A DNA stretch of 64,000 bases from Methylomicrobium sp. wino1 (GCF_003932755.1 NZ_CP024202.1:1302001-1366000), one strand, 5' to 3'; counted from the stretch's first letter, positions 36,466 to 46,531 are shown. Notes: generated by a model not told the origin, from the sequence alone. Program-made: numbers and translations.

Positions 36466-39400
36466 GAATTTTCCTCAATTGAATTGTCGGCCTGATACAG
36501 AGCAACTAATCTCGCAAAGTGTCTTTCGCTCCATGTGATTTCGCTTTCTTCACCTGCCAGTCGAATTTTTACTTTTACATCCTCAATTTCGCCTGCTGTT
36601 CTTTTGGTGAATGCTTCAATCGTAGCTTCTAAATCATCAATCCATTCAAAGCTGGCATGTTTGAATTTTGCCATTGTATCGGCACTGACAGAAAGCATGT
36701 TTCCTTCATTATTCAGGTAATCGGCGTTGTTATAGGAAAGTAAGGCACAAGCTTCAAAATAGTTAATGGCATCGCCATCAACATTGGCTGAAGCTTTCGG
36801 AAAGGTAAAACCTGTAATTTGGCATTTACCTTGATATTGTTCGTAAAGAAAATGCCTGGCAGATTTATTCGATGAAGTTTCGCGAACTACTGAAAAACTG
36901 ATGGTCTGCGGTGTATCTTCATGTTTACGAATTCTCCCTTCTATTTCGGTATTGACCTTGCTTTGATAATGGTTCGGGTTGCCAATTGGATGAATCGGTG
37001 TTGAAGTTTCGAGTGGATTGATTTTTCCACGTTGCGGGCGTGTTAATTGATCAAGTCCATTTCTGAAAGATGGTGCTGGTTGTGGTGGAATAGTTTGGGT
37101 TTTATATTTCTTAAATTTTTCGAATTCATCGAGTTCGTCATCGGATGCGTTTGCTATTTCTTCCAGCAAAGCTTTCTTTCTAGGATTACCTTTCGAAAGC
37201 TCATCCACCGCCTTTTCTGCCTCCGGTTTTTTCATGCCCAATTTTTCTGCGACTTCCCTAGCACCAACAGAAGTATTTTCAAATTCATCGGGTAAATCTG
37301 TTAGTAAAAGTTCCGATGGCTTGTGAAAGTTTCCCGAGTTATCAGGTAGCCAACGCGAATTTGATAGAAGATTTCCGACTGTAGACAGTTTTTCTTCTCT
37401 TCTTGGATTTTCAAAGTTCTGTCGTGTAGATTTTTCGATTGTGCCTTTTAGACACTGATAATTTGAAATAAGAACATTCCATAAAATAACGCTTTGCTCT
37501 GGGGTTAAATTTGATTTTATTCTTTGTTCAAGGCCTAAAATTCCCCAGTCAGGATCAAAGCCATTTAATCCACGTTCGTAATTTCCACGATTTGATGAAA
37601 TATTCGTATAACCTTTGTTGTTATTGTCTGAAACACGTTTTTTAACCAAATTATCTACTGGTTTAACCATTATCTTGACTAAATCATCGCCTAACTCATT
37701 ATTCACGCAAGCATGTAAAAAATAGGCATCAAAGGATTCTAGTCCTTCAAACCAAACTTCATGATCCCGTGTTCTAGCAAATAAGGAAGTATCTCCGGTT
37801 TTCTTCCAAACAATCTTTTCAGACTTCCAGCTAGAATGCTTGCAGGCCAGCCAAGATACAGTTTTAAGACTATTTATGAGCTGATCTCTTGGCAATTGAT
37901 CGGACTTGTTATAAGCGTCTTTAATATGACGCAAGTAGTCTGCGTAGGTTTTTTCTTCAAAGTTTTTGGCAAATTGTTCCTCTTGAAATTTAGGCAAAAT
38001 TGATTTTTCTACGATAGCTGCGGCATCAATTTCACGGATACCTTTTTCATTCAAAAAGCTTCTGATTTCACCGTCGTCAACCAATTCCACATGCACGAGC
38101 GGAAATGCTGTCAAATCCAAATCAGAAACATCTTTGGGAGCAAACCAAGCAGTAGGCGACACTGACTTGTTTTCAGGCAGGGTAACCTGTTCATTTGATT
38201 GGAGTCGAACGAAAGGGACTTTTCGCATAGCTTGTATGCCTTTGGCATAATAAATAAACCGTTTCAGCCATTCTATTTTCTGTTCGCTTAAGAAAGTTGT
38301 AGTCAGCTTCGGCGCCAATATTTCAGCTTCTACTTGAATTCCTTCAACAAGTGGTTCTATCGTTGTATTATCCTGCCAATATTGTTTCTTGCGTCCCACC
38401 AGATAGACGTGTAAATCCGCTGTGTCACCACTCTCAGTGATGGACGCATCCAGCCAGTTCAACTTTTCCTTCCCAAACAATGCAGACAATTGTCCCGATG
38501 AATACAACTCGACTAATTCTCTCCCCCGCGCCAGTTTGGCTTCTACGGCTTTAATGAAACCACCGCCATGAGCGGGCAGCATGAGTAGAGTTTTAAGTGC
38601 CTCACGCACCCCCTCATAGATACATTCGAATGGACCACCCTGAAAATCTACCGGACGAATTGGGTAGGCATTAAAACTGGCGATATTCAACCGTCCCATA
38701 TCGCGAAGAACTGTCAAACTGTAGGCAGCGAGTTCAGCTGCTGTTTGTATCATCAGTTCATTGGCTACATCGTCAGACTTAATGTTGTCACGCGCTTTGG
38801 TGGCCTTGAATGGCGCTTGAATAAGAAAACCAAGTTTGGTTTCCTTTTCAGTCGGAAAAAAGACTACTAATTGTGTATTTTGCGCTTTAGTAACGAAGCC
38901 ATTTTTGAGCAGGAAAGCAACTTCCACTGTAACGATATGTGATTTTCCGACATCCTCGACTTTGACATCTCTAGAAAATATTAGCCACTCTTCAAGGGAT
39001 TCGTCTTGATCGAGCACTTCCACCTTGCGCAAGTTATTGTAATTTTCGATAGGTAAAATATTTCGAATAACATGGCCGGACGTTCCGTCCGGCAACTTCC
39101 ATTGTATTTCTTCGATATGTCTTAAAAACAACAAAGTTCGGATGCCTAATTCGCGGAGCGCATCGCCGATTTCCAATACTGCAGTTTCTGGAGATATATT
39201 TTCTCGAAAGGCCCATGATGGCCTCCGATCTGGCCGATCAAAAGGTAAAACAATCAAAGTATCTTCACTTTCTATACTGTTAATTTTGTGGGGTTCAACA
39301 AATCGTCGTATTTCGAAGTGCTCATAACCGGAATGAATTTGCGGAAAAAAAGTATAGGCGTAGACTGACTTGAAACCGATGCCAAATTTACCAATCTGGG

Positions 39401-39695
39401 TGTAATCTCCCGCTTTTGTCCCTTCTCCAATACCGCAAATGCCAATAACATTTTTTTCGGAAAATTGCGCTCCGTTATGACGAATCTCCAAACGATCTCG
39501 GTGTAATTGAAAGCGCACAAAACCTGGAGAATTTCCGGCTGGTCGCTCCTTTAATGCATCCTCGGCGTTTTGCAGAATTTCGAAAATAAAATGGGTTCGG
39601 GTTGTGTAAATGTCAGAGAAATATGAAAGGTGTCGCGATCCTTCACCGTACTCTCTAATATTTTTTTGGCGAATACTTTCGTAATCCGTCGTCAT
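36462..39695 (-). CDS. Sacsin/Hsp90-like ATPase with a degenerate HNH-like C-terminus
   Basis: 1077 residues. An N-terminal GHKL ATPase domain of the sacsin type: HFIFEILQNAEDAL (N box, about 35-48), RLEIRHNGAQF (G1-like, with His where Asp is usual) and QIGKFGIGFKSVY (G2, about 100-112). A long middle part has no domain I recognise. Near 950-1010 LYEQYQGKCQITGFTF then EACALL and GNMLSVSADTMAKFKHA resemble an HNH nuclease tail, but the usual His and Cys ligands are missing. The gene overlaps the upstream helicase gene by ATGA. Codon use looks AT-richer than that of the helicase. Related ATPases occur in defence islands beside helicases; the role here is inferred. Confidence 0.8.
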   Translation of the reverse strand: MTTDYESIRQKNIREYGEGSRHLSYFSDIYTTRTHFIFEILQNAEDALKERPAGNSPGFVRFQLHRDRLEIRHNGAQFSEKNVIGICGIGEGTKAGDYTQIGKFGIGFKSVYAYTFFPQIHSGYEHFEIRRFVEPHKINSIESEDTLIVLPFDRPDRRPSWAFRENISPETAVLEIGDALRELGIRTLLFLRHIEEIQWKLPDGTSGHVIRNILPIENYNNLRKVEVLDQDESLEEWLIFSRDVKVEDVGKSHIVTVEVAFLLKNGFVTKAQNTQLVVFFPTEKETKLGFLIQAPFKATKARDNIKSDDVANELMIQTAAELAAYSLTVLRDMGRLNIASFNAYPIRPVDFQGGPFECIYEGVREALKTLLMLPAHGGGFIKAVEAKLARGRELVELYSSGQLSALFGKEKLNWLDASITESGDTADLHVYLVGRKKQYWQDNTTIEPLVEGIQVEAEILAPKLTTTFLSEQKIEWLKRFIYYAKGIQAMRKVPFVRLQSNEQVTLPENKSVSPTAWFAPKDVSDLDLTAFPLVHVELVDDGEIRSFLNEKGIREIDAAAIVEKSILPKFQEEQFAKNFEEKTYADYLRHIKDAYNKSDQLPRDQLINSLKTVSWLACKHSSWKSEKIVWKKTGDTSLFARTRDHEVWFEGLESFDAYFLHACVNNELGDDLVKIMVKPVDNLVKKRVSDNNNKGYTNISSNRGNYERGLNGFDPDWGILGLEQRIKSNLTPEQSVILWNVLISNYQCLKGTIEKSTRQNFENPRREEKLSTVGNLLSNSRWLPDNSGNFHKPSELLLTDLPDEFENTSVGAREVAEKLGMKKPEAEKAVDELSKGNPRKKALLEEIANASDDELDEFEKFKKYKTQTIPPQPAPSFRNGLDQLTRPQRGKINPLETSTPIHPIGNPNHYQSKVNTEIEGRIRKHEDTPQTISFSVVRETSSNKSARHFLYEQYQGKCQITGFTFPKASANVDGDAINYFEACALLSYNNADYLNNEGNMLSVSADTMAKFKHASFEWIDDLEATIEAFTKRTAGEIEDVKVKIRLAGEESEITWSERHFARLVALYQADNSIEENS

Positions 39696-42600
39696 GCATT
39701 GATCTCCAAAACCCCAAACACCACCGCCTCAGCCAATATATCCGCCTGTTTCGCCGCAAGCTCTAATTGCTCGACATGTTGGCGATAGTCTCTATTAGCA
39801 GTTTCGATTTGCGACTGTCTCATACGTTGAATGTTCGCGTCGCTGTTCGTTTCCAGTTGATCTTTCAATACGGCAATACGGGCGGCATGCGTGGTTTTAA
39901 GCGAGTTCAGCCGCGAATCGACGTGTTGCCGGACTTGTTCGATATGTTCGGCGCGAGCGTCCAGCCATAGCCTATAGTGATGTTGTTCCAGTTCGGTTTC
40001 ATCCTGTGCTGAAATGCCTAGGTCGGCATTCTCCACAGCCTGCGCGGTTTCCAGGATGGTGAGCATGGCTTCGGTCAAGCGCGGGTCGGTGCTTAGCGGT
40101 TGAAAGGTAAAATCCTCTTTAATGCCTTTCTTCTGCCAACGGTAAATCGCGTAAGGGTAATGCCCTGGTTGGACCGCATCGGTTTGGGCCACAAGGTTGC
40201 ATTGCAACGGCGTAACCGGTTCGACCGCCAAGGCGGCTTGCTGAGCCAGTGGATGTGTCGGAGCGATGAACAGGATTTCCCGATTATCGTTGGCGGTTTC
40301 CTGGTCGAAGGTGATTTTCAAATACGGATCGTTACCTTTCAACCAGCGTTGCCATTGCTGGGCCGATTCACCACTAACTTTCAAGCTTTGGAGCTGTTTC
40401 AACAAGCGTTCGCGGATGTCTTGCCCGATTTGCAAGGTCGTAACGGCTTTTTGCCCGAGCGATGCCGGAATGTTCGCACCCTGTTGTTGCAGATAACGAC
40501 CGATCAAATTGGCCAGCATGATTTGGCTCAACCAGAAGCTGGACGCTTGATTGACCAGGTCTTGATCCTGCTTGGGCTGAGTCAAACCAAACAGTTGGCT
40601 TTGTTGCTGCTCCAGTTGAGCTTGTTCCTGCATGATGCGCACATCGTTATCGGACAGTTGTTGCAGGCGGGCGGCTTGTTGTTCCGGCGTCAGATTGAAG
40701 TCGTCGGCGATGTTCTGGATTTCCTGGGTCAGTTCGCCAAGAATTTCTTCGTTGCCGCCGATGGATTGCTGAAAGACGCCAATTCGACATAGGCAACGTT
40801 CGTAAATTTCCGCATCGACGGTTCCGGGTGTGATGAAGTTATAGATAACCACTGTCGAGCTTTTTTGGCCGTAACGGTCGATACGGCCTATGCGCTGCTC
40901 GACGCGCATCGGGTTCCACGGCAAGTCGTAATTGACCATGCCGTCGCAGAATTGGTAATCCAGACCTTCGCAACCGACTTCCGAAGACAGTAATACATCC
41001 AGCGCATCGGTATGGTCTTTCGGCAGGCTGAAGCGGTTGCGCAGTTCGCGGCGTTGTTCGTCTTCGATTTTGCCGTGAATCAAACCCACTCGGACGCCTT
41101 CGCGTTTTAGCGCTTGCTCCAGATATTCCCAGGTATGGCGGAAACAACTGAACACCAATAGTTTGTTGTTATCCAGCGTCTGCTTGTCACGGATTACCTG
41201 GAGAAAGGCAGCCAATTTGGGATCGGGGCCATTGGCGACTTGTTGGGCTTTTTGAATAAGCTCTTCCACTTCGGAACGGAATTGGGAAAGGATTTGGCTG
41301 ACCGCGTCAGTATCCAACATGCCGTATGGATCGATATCGTCGATTTCGAGTTTACTCAAGTGGCGATGCAAAATATCTCTCAATAACGGTGCCAGTCCAA
41401 ACACGCTACTGGCTATTTGCCGCCGTATAGTGGACAGCAGGAATTTCAGGTTTTGATTGCCGTGTCGTAATTGCAGCATCCTGGCAAGCAGGTCGAGTAA
41501 ATCGCGGTGCAGTTCGGCTTGTTCCGGCGTGAATTCGACGCTGACGGTTTCCGGTTTGCGGGTGGTGAAATTACCGATGTCGCGGCGTCGGGTCCGGTTG
41601 ATGAACGGTGCAAAAGTGTAAAGCCTTTCCAGCAATCGCACGATGGTTAATCGGGCTGCCGTGGAATCGTCTTCGCCAAGCAGCAAGTCAAGAATTTGTT
41701 GGGATTTCGGATCGTTGCTTAAAACGCCCAGCCCCCATGCTGTCGCCAACGCTTCATGAAGATGGTCGAATACGCGCTCTTTCCAATCCGGTTTGGCGGC
41801 TCTGGCGGCTTCAATCGCTTTGTTCAATGCAGGATTCGGCTCGGCCATCGCATCGAAATCGCCGCGGTTGGAAATGACATCCGGCCTTAGCAGTTGTAAC
41901 AGATTGAACAGGTCCTGGTTACCCAGTTGGATAGGCGTGGCGGACAGCAAGACCACCGCTTCGGCGTTATCGCAAAAATAGCGGACGTTTTGATGAGCCC
42001 AAGTGTTGGTATTGCGGATGGCGTGGGCTTCGTCGACGATGACCAGATCGAATATTGGCGGCGGGTCGAGATCGATCAAGCCTTTTTGTTTCTTGCGGCC
42101 ATTTTGCTTGCCGTGGTAGAGGCTTTCATCCAATAGCGAATAAGGTAGAATAGCCCTTGCGTAATTTTGCGGCCAAACGCCGTCGAGGTCCGTCTCGTCA
42201 ATGCAGTAGCGCAGTGCTTGTCCATCCAGATGCTCGAAGCGCTCATCGAAACGCTTCATTTCGTTGAGCCATTTGCGTTCGGCAACCAGTGGTTTTGGGC
42301 AAATCACCAACACGGTTTTCAATTCGCGGCGTGCTTGTAGTTCTTTCAGTATCAAGCCGGCTTCTATGGTTTTACCGACACCGACTTCGTCGGCAATCAG
42401 TATTCTGGGGCGGTCGGCCTGAATCAATTTCAGTACAGGACGGAATTGGTATGGAATGAAGCTAATGCGTGAAGCGAATAAAGAATACAGATGCCGTGTA
42501 CTAGGGTGGCGCAATTGCAGGGCGGTCATTGCAGCATGCAATTCATCCGGGATAACGGTGGTTCTGGTCGTGGCGACGGTTATCGGTTCAAGCTGCGATT

Positions 42601-43216
42601 CATAGAAAATCGAAACCGAACTGTCGATAAATACTTGGTAGCGGTTTTCGTTTTCTCCGCTTAAAACTGCGGTAATAGCGCCGGTTTTGTTTGGCTCGGC
42701 TTTAATGCGCACCATGTCGCCGGGTTTGTAACCGCCGTTCATGGAAACCGGTTGCGGCGGTGCCTCGACCGGCGTTTTTTTGTGGTCAGCCAAGCGGTTC
42801 AGCATATGCCGCTTTTCCTGTTTTATGCGATCCAGAATTTGGCTGTCGGCGCCAAACGCTTGCAGCAATCGTTCGATGGTATCGATATCGCGGTAACGCA
42901 TATCGTCCGGCAATCCCTCAGCGGGCGCATGCGCCCAACGATTACGGATGGTTTGCGCTTCTTTCAGCCAGTTTCGTGCTTCCCGGTTAAAGCGGCCTTG
43001 ATTAGCTATTTCATACCAGTTTTGGTCGGATATTCTAAGCAGTGCAGCCAAATCCAGGCGTTCCAGTGCTTGCTGCGGAAGCGAGACGGCAAAGCTTTTT
43101 TGTTGGAAGGTTAATTTGTCAAGTACCAGTGAATTCCACCAGTTAGAATCCAGCGTCGGTAATGTGGCGGTTAATAGTTTGACCAGTTGCTGATTGAGCA
43201 GGTTGAGGATTTCCAT
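39692..43216 (-). CDS. SNF2-type helicase with N-terminal HEPN-like domain
   Basis: 1174 residues. Residues 1-140 form a helical domain with IRNRWAH (Arg91-x4-His96), the RNase-type motif of HEPN domains, here like the Swt1-type HEPN. A small SH3-like segment (about 163-212; YKPGDMVRIKAEPNKTGAI) follows, then an SNF2/RapA helicase: DEVGVGKT Walker A (276-283), VIVDEAH (393-398), HGKIEDEQRR and QRIGRIDRYGQKS (motif VI). Such helicases move on DNA and are common in defence systems such as DISARM (DrmD) and Dpd. No methyltransferase, DrmA/B/C or Dpd gene is adjacent. It is the first gene of the operon with the sacsin-like ATPase. Confidence 0.85.
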   Translation of the reverse strand: MEILNLLNQQLVKLLTATLPTLDSNWWNSLVLDKLTFQQKSFAVSLPQQALERLDLAALLRISDQNWYEIANQGRFNREARNWLKEAQTIRNRWAHAPAEGLPDDMRYRDIDTIERLLQAFGADSQILDRIKQEKRHMLNRLADHKKTPVEAPPQPVSMNGGYKPGDMVRIKAEPNKTGAITAVLSGENENRYQVFIDSSVSIFYESQLEPITVATTRTTVIPDELHAAMTALQLRHPSTRHLYSLFASRISFIPYQFRPVLKLIQADRPRILIADEVGVGKTIEAGLILKELQARRELKTVLVICPKPLVAERKWLNEMKRFDERFEHLDGQALRYCIDETDLDGVWPQNYARAILPYSLLDESLYHGKQNGRKKQKGLIDLDPPPIFDLVIVDEAHAIRNTNTWAHQNVRYFCDNAEAVVLLSATPIQLGNQDLFNLLQLLRPDVISNRGDFDAMAEPNPALNKAIEAARAAKPDWKERVFDHLHEALATAWGLGVLSNDPKSQQILDLLLGEDDSTAARLTIVRLLERLYTFAPFINRTRRRDIGNFTTRKPETVSVEFTPEQAELHRDLLDLLARMLQLRHGNQNLKFLLSTIRRQIASSVFGLAPLLRDILHRHLSKLEIDDIDPYGMLDTDAVSQILSQFRSEVEELIQKAQQVANGPDPKLAAFLQVIRDKQTLDNNKLLVFSCFRHTWEYLEQALKREGVRVGLIHGKIEDEQRRELRNRFSLPKDHTDALDVLLSSEVGCEGLDYQFCDGMVNYDLPWNPMRVEQRIGRIDRYGQKSSTVVIYNFITPGTVDAEIYERCLCRIGVFQQSIGGNEEILGELTQEIQNIADDFNLTPEQQAARLQQLSDNDVRIMQEQAQLEQQQSQLFGLTQPKQDQDLVNQASSFWLSQIMLANLIGRYLQQQGANIPASLGQKAVTTLQIGQDIRERLLKQLQSLKVSGESAQQWQRWLKGNDPYLKITFDQETANDNREILFIAPTHPLAQQAALAVEPVTPLQCNLVAQTDAVQPGHYPYAIYRWQKKGIKEDFTFQPLSTDPRLTEAMLTILETAQAVENADLGISAQDETELEQHHYRLWLDARAEHIEQVRQHVDSRLNSLKTTHAARIAVLKDQLETNSDANIQRMRQSQIETANRDYRQHVEQLELAAKQADILAEAVVFGVLEINA

Positions 43217-43723
43217 ATATGATTATCCAATTCCGGCAAGCGGATGGCCGGTTAGTTGAAGTGCTATGTGTTATAGCTAATTTTCCGGATAATGTCACGT
43301 CACCATCTGCGTTTGGTAGAAAAACTGCAACCTGCTGATCCGCAGAAAAATCCGGGAAAAACCATGTTTACACAGTCGATCTGAAGTTCCTAGATTTAGG
43401 TAAGGCGCGAACCCAAACATGAGTAAAAAACGCGGGGCTTCGCTGGCTCACCCCAACCTACGGGGTGTTTAGTTTTGACGGCCCTGGGGGCTTGCGCATC
43501 AATAGGTTTAAGCGAACGTAATAGGTGAATAGTCTGTTGTTGCCCCCCTGCGTCAGATTGGTTGCCGCCTAAATCGTCACTGTTGGTACCCAACCTCCTG
43601 TATCGCTATTGTCGTCTTTTTGGAAGAAGGAACTGAATACTTTCTAAATAAAAGAAATCTAACGCTCCTTAATATTTGCACAATTCCAGGCGACAATAGG
43701 CTATCGCGTGACGGGGTAAGCTT
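43217..43723. other. 507-bp intergenic region; nothing recognised
   Basis: Region between the divergent helicase and baeS genes. It must hold both promoters. A GC-rich stretch around 43425-43500 gives short frames on both strands but no convincing gene, and I see no strong hairpin with a T-tract. Confidence 0.35.
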
Positions 43724-45169
43724 ATGCGCCAATCAATAAGAATCAAATTATTTCTGACCTTTTTAATGACTACCCTGTTGGTTGTTTCAGGGATGTATGC
43801 GTTCATGCGCTGGTCTTTGGATCGGGGTTTTAACGAATTCATCAAATCGAGACAGCAGGAGCGCGTGTCGGCGCTTATCGAAACGCTTAGCGATTATTAT
43901 GTCCAGGATCCCGATTGGGAAAAGTTGGCTGGCAACAAACAGTTGTGGATTCAGTTATTGTGGCAGTCCGATCATCGTCGTCATCGTCCGCCGCCTATTT
44001 TGATAGAGCAGGCGGAAAGCGAACCGTCCGGTTATTGGCCTCCAGCTATGCCGGAAAATTCGATAAGCCGGCGTTATACGCCTTTGCAACTGCGCGTCAT
44101 GCTGTTTCGCGCCGATCGTACGATCATATACGGACGCGCCGGTGCCGTCGAGCAGTTGGGGGAACTGGAGCCTATCCGTTACCGGGACGGTATTGTCGGG
44201 TATTTGGGGCTTTTGCCGGGTAAAATGCCGAGCCAACCCGGCGAACTGCGATTTATCGAGGGTCAGGCTAAATCCTTTGTCTGGATTGCCTTATTGATGA
44301 TATTGCTCTCCGCCTTTCTGGCCTGGCTATTGGCTTATATGTTGGGACGGCCGCTAAAACAGATCACCACGGCGGCGAAAGCGCTTGCCATCGGCCGATA
44401 CGACGTTCGGCTGCCGGTCGAATCGTCCGACGAATTAGGCGATTTGGCACGCGATTTTAACGAATTGGCAACGGCGTTGGAAGGTTCCGAACAATCGAGA
44501 CGGCGCTGGGTCGCCGATATTTCCCACGAATTGCGCACGCCTTTGGCGGTGTTGCATGGAGAATTGGAGGCCTTGCAAGACGGAATCCGTCCGCTGACAG
44601 CCGAAGCGGTCGATTCGCTGCTTGGCGATGTCATGAGACTGAATCGTTTGACGGAGGATCTTTATCAATTGGTGCTTTCCGATCAGGGAGCGCTAAGCTA
44701 TCGCAAGCAAGCCCTCGACCCGATGATAGTGCTGCGTGAGGATACTGCCGCAATATCGCCGGAATTCGATACCCGACAAATCCGCTTGCAGTTACATAAT
44801 CGGCTGACAAAAACCGTGCGCATTCATGCCGACCCGGACCGCTTGTCGCAATTATTTCGTAACCTATTGAACAACAGCGCCAAATATACCGATCCGGGCG
44901 GTTGTTTAAAGATCGATGTTATGCAAAAAGGCAGTTTGTTGCTTGTCGAATTTGCCGATAGCGCACCCGGCGTGCCCGAAAAGGAAATCGCGCATTTATT
45001 CGATCGCTTTTACCGAGTTGAAAGTTCGCGTAGCCGGCACCATGGCGGCGCAGGATTGGGGCTTGCCATTTGCGCGAATATCGTCCATGCACACAACGGC
45101 ACGATGACAGCCGGGAAGTCTAGATTGGGCGGGCTTAACATCCGTATTACGCTACCGTTAATATCCTAG
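43724..45169 (+). CDS. baeS: Envelope-stress sensor histidine kinase BaeS
   Basis: 481 residues. One N-terminal membrane helix (IKLFLTFLMTTLLVVSGMYA), a periplasmic domain of about 140 residues, a second helix (IALLMILLSAFLAWLLAYML, about 185-205), HAMP, HisKA with DISHELRTPLAVLHGE, and HATPase (NLLNNSAKYT, DSAPGVPEKE, LFDRFYR, GGAGLGLAI). Together with the adjacent BaeR and a Spy-like gene this is the Bae envelope stress system. Kinase-first order matches E. coli. It lies 84 bp upstream of baeR. Confidence 0.88.
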   Translation: MRQSIRIKLFLTFLMTTLLVVSGMYAFMRWSLDRGFNEFIKSRQQERVSALIETLSDYYVQDPDWEKLAGNKQLWIQLLWQSDHRRHRPPPILIEQAESEPSGYWPPAMPENSISRRYTPLQLRVMLFRADRTIIYGRAGAVEQLGELEPIRYRDGIVGYLGLLPGKMPSQPGELRFIEGQAKSFVWIALLMILLSAFLAWLLAYMLGRPLKQITTAAKALAIGRYDVRLPVESSDELGDLARDFNELATALEGSEQSRRRWVADISHELRTPLAVLHGELEALQDGIRPLTAEAVDSLLGDVMRLNRLTEDLYQLVLSDQGALSYRKQALDPMIVLREDTAAISPEFDTRQIRLQLHNRLTKTVRIHADPDRLSQLFRNLLNNSAKYTDPGGCLKIDVMQKGSLLLVEFADSAPGVPEKEIAHLFDRFYRVESSRSRHHGGAGLGLAICANIVHAHNGTMTAGKSRLGGLNIRITLPLIS

Positions 45170-45253
45170 AAAAGTTGCATTCATGATAGCTATGGTGGTT
45201 GACTACAGGAGGCTTCTGATCTGAGGAATATTTTTGAACCGAGGAGTATTTTT

Positions 45254-45937
45254 ATGAGCCGTATTTTGATCGTAGAAGACGAACTCAAGCTGGCACGGCT
45301 GGAGGCGGATTATCTACATAATGCCGGTTATGCAACCGATTGCCTCGATAACGGTCTTAAAGTAGTACCATGGATGAAACAAAATCCGGTGGCTCTCATT
45401 TTGCTGGATTTGATGCTGCCGGGAAAAGACGGTTTGGATATTTGCCGCGAAATACGGAGCTTCAGCTCAGTACCGATCATCATCGTGACCGCACGTATAG
45501 AAGAAGTCGACAGGTTGTTGGGCTTAGAATTAGGCGCGGACGATTATATTTGTAAACCGTTTAGTCCGCGCGAAATGGTTGCGCGCGTCAAGGCGGTCTT
45601 ACGCAGGTTGCAGCCCCATGAGGTAAGCGGTTCTGAACGTCCGATATCGCTCATTCCGGAAAGTTTTCGGGTCCGGGCAGGTCACAAGGAAACAGAATTG
45701 ACTGCGGTGGAATTTCAATTGTTGCAAGCTCTATACGATCAACCCGGACGAATTTTTTCGCGGTCGAAATTAATGGATTTGATCTATCAAGATCAGCGCA
45801 TCGTTTCCGATCGCACGATCGATAGCCATATTAAGAAGTTGCGTAAAAAATTATCGGATTTATTGCCGGAACAGGAATTAGTCCACTCGGTTTATGGCGC
45901 CGGTTACCGTTACGAACCGCAATCGGACGAGCGTTAA
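45254..45937 (+). CDS. baeR: Response regulator BaeR
   Basis: 227 residues, OmpR family. The receiver (LIVEDELKLARLEADYL, phospho-acceptor in LLDLMLPGKDGLDICREIR, K in CKPFSPRE) and the winged-helix domain (TAVEFQLLQALYDQPGRIFS, SDRTIDSHIKKLRKKL, VYGAGYRYE) follow E. coli BaeR closely, including IEEVDRLLGLELGADDYICK. It should bind DNA and activate envelope stress genes; a matching site precedes the Spy-like gene just downstream. GAGGAG lies upstream of the ATG. Confidence 0.92.
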   Translation: MSRILIVEDELKLARLEADYLHNAGYATDCLDNGLKVVPWMKQNPVALILLDLMLPGKDGLDICREIRSFSSVPIIIVTARIEEVDRLLGLELGADDYICKPFSPREMVARVKAVLRRLQPHEVSGSERPISLIPESFRVRAGHKETELTAVEFQLLQALYDQPGRIFSRSKLMDLIYQDQRIVSDRTIDSHIKKLRKKLSDLLPEQELVHSVYGAGYRYEPQSDER

Positions 45938-46064
45938 CGGTGAGCAGTAAGCGGTTAGTAGTAAATAGGAAAATAGATGGATAGGGGTAAATTTCCATTT
46001 TTACCCTAGCGTTACTGGCAAAAGATGGTTTTGAGTTTTTGCCTTTGTCATACACTTTCACAAT

Positions 46065-46081
46065 GTTTCCATAATTGCTGC
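46065..46081 (+). promoter_or_regulatory. Candidate BaeR box upstream of the spy-like gene
   Basis: The sequence TTTCCATAATTGCTG shares the core TCCATAATTG with the E. coli BaeR box (remembered consensus TTTTTCTCCATDATTGGC). It lies about 90 bp upstream of the spy-like ATG, with a TATATT-like -10 near 46105, a sensible spacing for an activator. Confidence 0.5.
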
Positions 46082-46168
46082 AAATTGTTTACGCATTTGG
46101 CGTTTATATTAATCACCAAGAACGGAGATAAACCGTTCTTTTATCATCAACCCGAAGAGGATTAGATC

Positions 46169-46531
46169 ATGAACAAAAAAATCATCGCAATTGCAATCGC
46201 ATTGGCACTTCCGTTGACTGCGGCCGCATTCCCTCCCGGCGGCGGTAGAGGTGATATGGAAGGCCGTCATGCACAAAGAATAGAACGCTTGACCAAGGAC
46301 TTGGACTTGACTGAAGATCAGCGCACTAAGCTGGAATCCATATTCAAGGAACAACATGAAAAATACCGAGCGATACATGAAGAAACCCGCAGCCGTATGC
46401 AGGAAGTGCTGAATGAGGAGCAAATGCAAAAAATGGAAGCGTTAAAACAGCAGCGTCATGAAAAATGGCAGGAAAAACGTCAAGAGAGACGCCAGGAAAG
46501 AAAATCCGGCAAAACTGTCGACGCACAATAA
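46169..46531 (+). CDS. spy: Spy/CpxP-like periplasmic protein (LTxxQ family)
   Basis: 120 residues. Signal peptide MNKKIIAIAIALALPLTAAA, then an all-helical mature protein with LDLTEDQRTKLESIFKEQHE, the LTxxQ-type repeat, and a second helix LNEEQMQKMEALKQQRHEKW; the C-terminus is strongly basic (EKRQERRQERKS). Spy/CpxP proteins are cradle-shaped ATP-independent chaperones in the periplasm. It lies downstream of baeSR with a BaeR-box-like site in front, so it is probably under BaeR control. GAGGAT is a suitable ribosome binding site. Confidence 0.85.
   Translation: MNKKIIAIAIALALPLTAAAFPPGGGRGDMEGRHAQRIERLTKDLDLTEDQRTKLESIFKEQHEKYRAIHEETRSRMQEVLNEEQMQKMEALKQQRHEKWQEKRQERRQERKSGKTVDAQ

Noticed and set aside
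43396-43593. 65-codon minus-strand frame before baeS
   Set aside because: No ribosome binding site, no family, GC-rich intergenic stretch.
45985-46006. GGGTAAA / TTTACCC hairpin after baeR
   Set aside because: Only 7 bp of AT-rich stem and no T-tract; too weak to call a terminator.
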